Assembly: GCA_031288885.1 (NCBI GenBank)
Contig: JAITQP010000206.1
Location: 1 to 8,360 of the forward strand
DNA: 8,360 nucleotides
Direction: 5' to 3'
From: Prevotellaceae bacterium
Lineage (GTDB): Bacteria > Bacteroidota > Bacteroidia > Bacteroidales > UBA932
Part shown: positions 1-5,321 of the stretch, piece by piece
How positions within the stretch are numbered: the stretch's first letter is position 1
Layout: each line of letters begins with the position of its first letter
Notes under the pieces: model-generated
The model's database searches: none
Told to the model about the DNA's origin: nothing
Seen by the model: the letters and a program-made list of their open reading frames with translations, nothing else
Made by a program: the position numbers and the translations under genes

Positions 1-207
1 CCCCAAAAGTATCACGTAAATATCCGACTGCTGCACTTCATGAATGTAAGCCTTTTGGGGCGTTTGATCCTTAGGTGGCATGTCTTCAAAAATAAATACG
101 TCAAAGAATTTTCCAAACAGGGCGTCCTTTTGCAAATAGTCGGACAGCATACGCCGCTCCTTTGCAAATTCTTTGTGCACGCTGCTTATGAAAACTTTAT
201 ATCGCAT
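1..207 (-). CDS. DUF4062 domain protein, N-terminal part only (gene runs off the left edge)
   Basis: The minus strand from the ATG at 207 is open for 69 codons to the window edge, so the C-terminal part is missing. The protein starts MRYKVFISSVHKEFAKERR, continues with a hydrophobic/acidic stretch (VFIFEDMPP, about residues 40-48), and ends with HEVQQSDIYVILLG. This is the typical order of the DUF4062 domain: a KVFISS beta strand, an E-R-rich helix, a FED-P segment and a D-YV-L-G strand. The fold resembles TIR domains. Family members usually continue into another module, such as an AlbA/Schlafen-type DNA-binding domain with a GHKL ATPase part, or a NACHT/TPR part, but none of that is visible here. 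An in-frame TAA lies three codons upstream (214-216), so the start is well fixed. The start overlaps the end of the broken frame upstream by about 22 bp. No Shine-Dalgarno sequence is seen. The family assignment is fairly sure; the biological role is not. Confidence 0.8.
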   Translation of the reverse strand, partial: MRYKVFISSVHKEFAKERRMLSDYLQKDALFGKFFDVFIFEDMPPKDQTPQKAYIHEVQQSDIYVILLG

Positions 208-386
208 ATTGTTTTAGCGGTGTTGTAGAAGGCCCAATGTGAGATAAGGTCGTCGCGCTGAAAGAGTGCAATGTTTTTCTCCTTTTGGGTGTTAACCTTA
301 TCAATAATAATCTGCTCATGGGAACGTAGCTGGTTGTTGCATTATCAAACTTCATTGTGTAATGATTGTTTGAAATATGCCAAATT
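186..386 (-). pseudogene. Coding-like remnant with an apparent one-base frameshift, family unknown
   Basis: Two adjacent minus-strand frames both read like real protein and join at a CCC run (GGG at 320-322 on the plus strand). Upstream of the run, one frame gives IWHISNNHYTMKFDN and then ATTSYVP. Downstream, the frame one base back gives HEQIIIDKVNTQKEK, then NIALFQRDDLISHWAFYNT, and stops at TAA 186-188. Adding one C to the run would fuse them into a single soluble-looking, balanced sequence. Read without correction, the first frame turns into an unconvincing Arg/Lys-rich tail ending near 197. A possible ATG lies at 353-355, but the coding-like signal extends upstream towards the glycosyltransferase stop codon, so the N-terminus may be lost. 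I do not recognise a family. It may be a decayed gene, a sequencing error in a small real gene, or chance. Confidence 0.4.
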
Positions 387-1412
387 TTACGAATAAAAGC
401 CTTTATTAAAAATATGAACGTAGTCAAAAGAATTGCTCATGAGTAAAACGCCTAAACTCCCGTATGTTGACCCTCCTATGAAGCAGGTGCACTGAGATAA
501 CAGATAAATCTGTGATAGATAGGTAACTCCTCCTTGTATTTTGCCTTGTTTATCGTTGTAGGATAAGCGTTTTGAGTTGCTTTTTCCTTTTGGCAAGTCG
601 GCGCCACGCCATTTTGGTACAGCGTTAAAAATCAGTTTATCTCCAAAATGTGCTACAAACAAGTCATAAATATCAGCATCTTCGGTTGCCATGTAAAGCG
701 ACTCACAATGGTATTGCGCCATTACTTCCTCTGCCTTGCTTATTACTTCCTCCGGTGCGGGCTGAATAGAGTGTCCTTTTGGTTTTAGCTGAGTGTAATC
801 CGTACCTCTGCAGAGTACGCCCAAAATTCTACCTTTATTTTCCAGCAACTCTTGCTGTTTTTTGGTGACAAAATTTTTGGTTTTGGTGTTAAGGCGTATA
901 TATTTGGAAAAGATTTCTTTAGCGTACAAAAAACTTTGGGGATTATCAGAAACATTGCTGCAATGTATATTCCATTGTTGCGCGGGAGGAAAAGCATTTT
1001 GTACACTTTTGATAATATTCTTTGCAGACCGTATATCATTCAGCCCGTATTTCGTTGGCTGCTCAAAAAAATATTCCCACGCATTTTCTTTGAACAGCTC
1101 ATTGAAAGTAAGGTATTGGCTGTAGTAGTGCTGTAAATCGATAATCGGGATGTAGCCACGCTCAACAGCGTAAATAATATGCATCAGCTGATGCTTTACA
1201 ATGCCAAACAAACCAGTCCATCCTTCGTCAAAGCCAATGACATAAAATGTTTTATCCGGCATTTTTGCTCCCAAACATTTTTTCACTTCGTGAGTTTTGT
1301 AGTAGGGCATCCGGCGCTGTACTTCCTTGCATAGCAACATGAAAAAGAATCTTGGCCCTCGACGGAGTATTGTACCTATTTGATAGTAAATAATTTTCAA
1401 TAATCTGTTCAT
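387..1412 (-). CDS. Fucosyltransferase-fold glycosyltransferase (FUT8/NodZ-like), probably for surface polysaccharide
   Basis: The 341-residue protein carries the pattern of the O-fucosyltransferase/alpha-1,6-fucosyltransferase (FUT8/NodZ) superfamily. Residues 65-92 (GWTGLFG to YIPIID) match the N-terminal G-F/N-H-L...G-R-P nucleotide-sugar fold region. CRGTDY at 201-206 sits where FUT8/NodZ have HVRRTDK. LYMATEDADIYDLF at 239-252 matches the V-ATDD strand. TYLSQIYLLSQCTCFIGG followed by STYGS (297-319) matches the conserved C-terminal donor-binding block. It ends naturally with YVHIFNKGFYS. There is no signal peptide; the N-terminal FFFMLL stretch (22-27) is too short for a sure membrane anchor. 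Expected role (inferred): cytoplasmic transfer of fucose or a related GDP-sugar to a capsule, O-antigen or glycoprotein glycan. Donor and acceptor cannot be told from sequence. It is AT-rich, unlike korA beside it, and has no other polysaccharide genes around it in the window, which suggests horizontal acquisition. Confidence 0.72.
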   Translation of the reverse strand: MNRLLKIIYYQIGTILRRGPRFFFMLLCKEVQRRMPYYKTHEVKKCLGAKMPDKTFYVIGFDEGWTGLFGIVKHQLMHIIYAVERGYIPIIDLQHYYSQYLTFNELFKENAWEYFFEQPTKYGLNDIRSAKNIIKSVQNAFPPAQQWNIHCSNVSDNPQSFLYAKEIFSKYIRLNTKTKNFVTKKQQELLENKGRILGVLCRGTDYTQLKPKGHSIQPAPEEVISKAEEVMAQYHCESLYMATEDADIYDLFVAHFGDKLIFNAVPKWRGADLPKGKSNSKRLSYNDKQGKIQGGVTYLSQIYLLSQCTCFIGGSTYGSLGVLLMSNSFDYVHIFNKGFYS

Positions 1413-1505
1413 TTGGGAGGTTTAATGTTAGATAATACGGTTTCATTTTGATTTTCAATCAATTACTTAAGCAATTTGGCTTACTTTGTGATATCATAGC
1501 TGGTT

Positions 1506-3347
1506 TTACCCAAAAATCCTCAACTCGTTGACTTTCTGCACCAGCTCCGCCACCGTAAACGGCAAGCCCTGCACCTTGTTGTACTGCAGGATGGGGATAT
1601 GTGGGAATTTCATGCGCAGCAGGTTGGCAAATTGCCCCATGTTGAGCTCGCAGGCTATCACGTTTTTGAAGCGGCTTAGCGTTGCCTCCGTGTTTTTGGG
1701 CAGCGGGTTGAGGTGCCTGAAGTGCGCAAGGCTAACCTTTTTGCCGCTCGCCCGCAGCTGCGTCACCGCCGACAGGAGGTGCCCGTAGGTGCCGCCCCAG
1801 CCCACCACGAGCAGGTCGCCCTCGGCGTCGCCCTCTACGCTGAGGTCGGGAATGAAGTCGGCAACCTTGGCGACCTTGGCCGCCCGCAGGTCGGTCATCT
1901 TTTGGTGGTTTTCGGGGTCGTGCGAAATGTTGCCCTTGAGCGCGTCCTTTTCCAGCCCGCCCACGCGGTGCTCCAGCCCTTTTGTGCCCGGGATGCCCCA
2001 GCGTCGCGCCAGCCGCTCCGCGTCGCGCCGGTAGGGCTGGTAGCTTTCGCCTGCGGAGGCAATGGGAGGCGTAATGGCGGGGTAATCTTTTTTCACGTTA
2101 GGAATTTTCCAAGGCTCCGAGCCGTTGGCGATGTACCCGTCGGTGAGCAGGATGACGGGCGTCATGTGCTCCAAGGTGATTTTTGCCGCCCAAAAAGCCG
2201 CGTCGAAGCAGTCCGACGGCGAGCTTGCCGCCATGACCACCACGGGGCTTTCGCCATGCCGCCCGTAGAGCGCCTGCATCAAGTCCGACTGCTCCGTTTT
2301 GGTGGGCAGGCCTGTTGAGGGGCCGCTGCGCTGCACGTCCACCACCACCAGCGGCAGCTCGGCCATGACGGCAAGCCCCAGCGCCTCGCCCTTGAGCGCA
2401 AGCCCGGGGCCGGAGGTGGTGGTAACGGCAAGGTTGCCCGCAAACGAGGCGCCTATGGCGGTGCAAATGCCGGCAATTTCATCCTCGGCCTGCAGGGTTT
2501 TTACGCCCAAATCTTTTCGCGCCGACAGCTCCTCCAAAATTCCGGTGGCGGGGGTAATGGGGTACGACCCGCAAAAGAGCTCGCGCCCCGATTTTTCGGC
2601 GGCGGCAATCAGCCCCCACGCGGTGGCAACGTTGCCGTTGATGATGCGGTAGGTGCCTTTTTCCAGCAGCCCCGAAGCAACCTTGTAGGTGTTGGCAAAG
2701 GCGTGGGTGTTGGCGGCGTAGTTGTAGCCGCCCTTGAGCACGGCGCGGTTAATGTCTATGAGCGCCGGTTTTTTCTTGAACTTGCTTGCAAAGTAGGCTT
2801 CGGTGTGCTCCGGCGGCAGGTTGAACAGGTAGTAGCAAATGCCCAGCGCAAACATGTTTTTGCAGCGCGCCACCGTTTTTGCGTCGGCGTCCGAATCTTT
2901 TAGCGTAGTTTTGGTGAAAGAGGTTATGGGCGCCCAAATAACGTTGTAGCCCTCCAGCTTCAGCTCCGCCAAGGGGTCGGCGGTGGCAAAGGCGGCCTTT
3001 TTCAGGTGCGCCTCGTCAAAGGCGTCGGCGTCGAGGATGGCGGTGGCGTCCTTTTTCATCCACTTGGCGTTTGCCTTGAGGGCTGCGGGGTTCATCGCCA
3101 CCAGCACGTCGCAGTAGTCGCCCGGGGTGTTGACGTCGGTGGCGCCAAAGTGCACCTGAAAGCCCGAAACGCCGGCTACCGTTCCCTGCGGCGCGCGTAT
3201 CTCTGCGGGGTAGTCGGGGAACGTTGAAACGCTGTAGCCAAGCAGCGCCGAGGTGTCGGAAAAGAGCGTGCCGGTAAGCTGCATACCGTCGCCCGAATCG
3301 CCGGAAAAGCGAATTACAATGTTGCTGCGCTCGTTTAGTGTCGCCAT
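1506..3347 (-). CDS. korA: 2-oxoglutarate:ferredoxin oxidoreductase, alpha subunit (fused gamma-alpha)
   Basis: At 613 residues it has the usual length of Bacteroidota KorA. The N-terminal gamma domain (about 10-200) has IRFSGDSGDGMQLTG at 12-26 and FPDYPAEIRAPQGT at 43-56. The alpha pyrimidine-binding domain (about 235-430) has NGNVATAWG, the SYPITPAT motif at 261-268, QAEDEIAGI, TTTSGPGLAL, VQRSGPSTGLPT (338-349) and GRHGE (362-366). Domain II follows at about 510-600 (LLVVGWGGTYG, HFRHLNPLP, ELNMGQ). With the beta subunit (KorB, which carries TPP and an Fe-S cluster) it would oxidise 2-oxoglutarate to succinyl-CoA with ferredoxin as acceptor, or run in reverse in a reductive TCA cycle. The substrate is inferred from the family; other 2-oxoacids remain possible. 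korB normally follows directly, but here a glycosyltransferase comes next. The ATG at 3347 lies about 50 nt below a good promoter match. Confidence 0.93.
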   Translation of the reverse strand: MATLNERSNIVIRFSGDSGDGMQLTGTLFSDTSALLGYSVSTFPDYPAEIRAPQGTVAGVSGFQVHFGATDVNTPGDYCDVLVAMNPAALKANAKWMKKDATAILDADAFDEAHLKKAAFATADPLAELKLEGYNVIWAPITSFTKTTLKDSDADAKTVARCKNMFALGICYYLFNLPPEHTEAYFASKFKKKPALIDINRAVLKGGYNYAANTHAFANTYKVASGLLEKGTYRIINGNVATAWGLIAAAEKSGRELFCGSYPITPATGILEELSARKDLGVKTLQAEDEIAGICTAIGASFAGNLAVTTTSGPGLALKGEALGLAVMAELPLVVVDVQRSGPSTGLPTKTEQSDLMQALYGRHGESPVVVMAASSPSDCFDAAFWAAKITLEHMTPVILLTDGYIANGSEPWKIPNVKKDYPAITPPIASAGESYQPYRRDAERLARRWGIPGTKGLEHRVGGLEKDALKGNISHDPENHQKMTDLRAAKVAKVADFIPDLSVEGDAEGDLLVVGWGGTYGHLLSAVTQLRASGKKVSLAHFRHLNPLPKNTEATLSRFKNVIACELNMGQFANLLRMKFPHIPILQYNKVQGLPFTVAELVQKVNELRIFG

Positions 3348-3402
3348 TTTTACGTGATTAATTACGTTATTATTGTTGGAGGATGTAGCAAGATGACGAA
3401 CG

Positions 3403-3433
3403 CAAAGATAACATATTTGTTAATTTCATGCAA
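3403..3433 (-). promoter_or_regulatory. Predicted Bacteroidota-type promoter of korA
   Basis: On the minus strand, TATCTTTG (plus-strand CAAAGATA, 3403-3410) matches the -7 consensus TAnnTTTG exactly. ATTG (plus-strand CAAT, 3431-3434) lies 20 bp upstream as a 3-of-4 match to the -33 element TTTG. Transcription would begin near 3396, giving a leader of about 50 nt before the korA ATG. The consensus is established for Bacteroides primary sigma factor; use here is inferred from the match and position. Confidence 0.7.
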
Positions 3434-3470
3434 TTTTTCTTCTTGATTTTTCATTCTGAACGAAAAAAAC

Positions 3471-3478
3471 TACTTTTG
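3471..3478 (+). promoter_or_regulatory. Predicted -7 element of the mqnA promoter
   Basis: TACTTTTG fits TAnnTTTG exactly and lies about 75 bp upstream of the mqnA ATG. No clear TTTG is found 19-21 bp further upstream; the nearest TTG (3443-3445) is 25 bp away, so the promoter looks weaker than that of korA. The region around it is AT-rich, as expected of a divergent promoter region. The leader, about 3485-3553, contains no obvious riboswitch or hairpin of note. Confidence 0.5.
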
Positions 3479-3553
3479 CAGCACGCAAAAACGTAGCGTT
3501 ACGCCTTCGGGGTAATTTCAAGAGTATTAATTAGTAAACAGTTCAGCCAAGCA

Positions 3554-4294
3554 ATGAAGGTGAACATTTCGGCTGTAGCGTACCTCAACGCTGCACCTTT
3601 TATATACGGGCTTCAGCGTTCTCCTTTCATCGAAAGCGTAGCGTTATCGCTGGATATTCCCGCCATTAGCGCCCAAAAGCTGCTGTCCGGAGAGGCTGAC
3701 ATTGCGCTCACGCCGGTAGCGGCCATCCCTCAACATTCCGACTTCAGCGTAGTGACCGACTACTGCATTGGCGCAACGGGCGAGGTGGCGTCGGTAGCCA
3801 TTTTTGCCCGCGCGGCCATAGACCGCCTGCACACCATTTACTTGGATTCGCACTCGCGCACGTCGGCGGCGCTGGCGCAGCTGCTGGCGCGCGAGCACTG
3901 GCACATTTCCCCGCGCTTTGCGCCGCTCAAGCGCTACGACAGCGCCGCGGAGCTCGAGGAGGGAGCGGGGTACCTGCTGATTGGCGACAAGACGTTTGCC
4001 GCGCGCCGGCGCTTTACCCACGCCTACGACCTTGCGCAGGCGTGGATTGCCTACACCGGAAAGCCCTTTGTGTTTGCCGCATGGGTGGCTAAGCGGGGCG
4101 TTCCGCCGTCGGTTGTTGCCCAGCTAAACGACGCGCTACGGTCTGGCGTGAACCATATTGAGGAGGTGTGCAGCGAAGCGCAGCCCCGCTACCCCGAGGT
4201 GGACGTGACCGAATACCTTACGGGCAACATCAGCTATCCGCTTGACGCCGCAAAAAGAGCGGGAATGGAGGCGTTTTTGAGAATTAAGAATTGA
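3554..4294 (+). CDS. mqnA: Chorismate dehydratase MqnA (menaquinone, futalosine pathway)
   Basis: The 246-residue protein has the periplasmic-binding-protein-like fold features of the MqnA/MqnD family. It opens with ISAVAYLNAAPF (5-16), followed by SGEADIALTPVAAI (45-58), CIGATGEVASVAIF (71-84), LDSHSRTS (97-104), GYLLIGDKTF (139-148) and DLAQAWIAYTGKPFVFAAWV (159-178). The YLN start, the LDSHSRTS segment and the W-TG-PFVFA segment favour MqnA over MqnD. MqnA removes water from chorismate to give 3-[(1-carboxyvinyl)oxy]benzoate, the first committed step of menaquinone synthesis through futalosine, in the cytoplasm. No other mqn gene is in the window; in many genomes they are scattered. The start at 3554 gives the expected N-terminus. 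The last few codons and the stop lie inside an AT-rich repeat (4279-4314). corA follows after 47 bp on the same strand. Confidence 0.92.
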   Translation: MKVNISAVAYLNAAPFIYGLQRSPFIESVALSLDIPAISAQKLLSGEADIALTPVAAIPQHSDFSVVTDYCIGATGEVASVAIFARAAIDRLHTIYLDSHSRTSAALAQLLAREHWHISPRFAPLKRYDSAAELEEGAGYLLIGDKTFAARRRFTHAYDLAQAWIAYTGKPFVFAAWVAKRGVPPSVVAQLNDALRSGVNHIEEVCSEAQPRYPEVDVTEYLTGNISYPLDAAKRAGMEAFLRIKN

Positions 4295-4314
4295 GAATTA
4301 GGAATTAAGAATTT
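4279..4314 (+). repeat. Short AT-rich tandem-like repeat with GAATTAAGAATT-type units
   Basis: Three to four imperfect copies of a unit close to GAGAATTAAGAATT lie head to tail across the end of mqnA and the start of the mqnA-corA gap. The first copy encodes the last residues (LRIKN) and the TGA stop of MqnA. A degraded echo (AAAATTCAGAATTT) follows at 4326-4339. Such GAATTAAGAATT strings are, as I recall, seen between genes in several Bacteroidota. No function is assigned. Confidence 0.6.
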
Positions 4315-4341
4315 CTGCAATCAACAAAATTCAGAATTTCC

Positions 4342-5304
4342 ATGGTAAACTACTATATCAAAGAAAGCAGCCGCGTTACCGGCAGCAACGACTTGGAGCA
4401 GCTCAACGAGCTGAGCTACGACGAGGTGCTATGGATAGACATGGTAACCCCCACGCCTGCGGAGCGGCGCATGGTGGAGGATTTTTTGAGCATCAACCTG
4501 CAAACCCAGCAGCAGGCGGAGGAGATAGAAAGCAGCTCGCGCTACTACGAAACCGAAAATACGCTCTACGCCAACACGTCGTTCCTGCTTGCCAACAGGG
4601 AGCATGAGCTTTCGTCGGAGCAGGTGTCGTTTATTTTGTGCGAGGGGGTGCTGGTTTCCATTCGCCCGCTTGGGTTAAAGGCTTTTAACGAAACAATCCG
4701 CCGCCTGTACGCCAACCATCGGCTTTTTCCCACCTGCTTCCACGTGATGGTATCCATCCTCGAAAGCCGCATTGACATTGACGCGGATATGCTCGAGGCG
4801 CTGGCAAAGGAGGTCTCCAACATCAACAAGCAGCCCTTTGAGGACAGGTCTGAGGTGCGCCTCGACAGCCAGCTGCTGCTGACCATCAACCGCCTGCAAG
4901 GCAACACCATGATGATGCGCGAAAGCATTATCGACAAGCAGCGCGTGGTGAGCAGCATCCTGAAAAGCGACCGCTTCCCGAGCGACACCACGCCAAAGCT
5001 CAGCATTATTATCAAGGACATCAACTCGCTCGTGAGCCACGCCGACTTTGCCTTTGAGCGGCTGGAGTTTCTGCAAAACACCGTGATGGGTCTCATCTCG
5101 CTGGAGCAAAACAAGGTGATAAAGATTTTTACGGTGGCAACGGTGATATTCATGCCGCCAACGCTCATCAGCAGCATTTACGGTATGAACTTTCACGCCA
5201 TGCCGGAGGTTGCGTGGCGGTTTGGCTATCCATTTGCTATTTTGCTCATGATTTTGAGCGTAGGTATCACCCTGCTGTTCTTCAGGGTGCGGAAGCTGCT
5301 GTAG
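4342..5304 (+). CDS. corA: CorA-family magnesium/divalent cation transporter
   Basis: The 320-residue protein has the CorA layout: a long soluble N-terminal part, a helical stalk (about 150-258, with ...LEFLQNTVMGLISLEQNK at its end), and two C-terminal membrane segments at about 260-280 and 294-315. The signature YGMNF (280-284) directly follows the first segment and forms the ion selectivity filter in this family. The end FFRVRKLL is basic, matching the cytoplasmic C-terminus. It forms a homopentameric inner-membrane channel for Mg2+, with Co2+ and Ni2+ as other known substrates; export has been proposed for some members. The loop after GMN contains HAMPEV, with one acidic residue, the usual position for attracting hydrated cations. 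No promoter of its own is evident, so it may be read from the mqnA promoter, though no functional link is obvious. It converges on dpp5 with 17 bp between stops and no terminator hairpin. Confidence 0.93.
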   Translation: MVNYYIKESSRVTGSNDLEQLNELSYDEVLWIDMVTPTPAERRMVEDFLSINLQTQQQAEEIESSSRYYETENTLYANTSFLLANREHELSSEQVSFILCEGVLVSIRPLGLKAFNETIRRLYANHRLFPTCFHVMVSILESRIDIDADMLEALAKEVSNINKQPFEDRSEVRLDSQLLLTINRLQGNTMMMRESIIDKQRVVSSILKSDRFPSDTTPKLSIIIKDINSLVSHADFAFERLEFLQNTVMGLISLEQNKVIKIFTVATVIFMPPTLISSIYGMNFHAMPEVAWRFGYPFAILLMILSVGITLLFFRVRKLL

Positions 5305-5321
5305 CTCGACGCGAAGGCCGG

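Noticed and set aside
1461..1476. Near-palindrome AATTACTTAAGCAATT between korA and the glycosyltransferase
   Set aside because: It is AT-rich, has no loop and no following T run, so it is neither a convincing terminator nor an operator.
1713..2318. Open frame of about 200 codons on the plus strand opposite korA
   Set aside because: Composition (R, V, A, H) and position mark it as the antisense shadow of korA; no motif is visible.
4675..5196. Open frame on the minus strand opposite corA
   Set aside because: It is a shadow of a well-supported corA gene with no family features of its own.
5305..5321. Possible terminator between the convergent corA and dpp5 genes
   Set aside because: Only a 5-bp GTAGC/GCTAC match across the stop codons is seen, with no T run; not enough to call a terminator.
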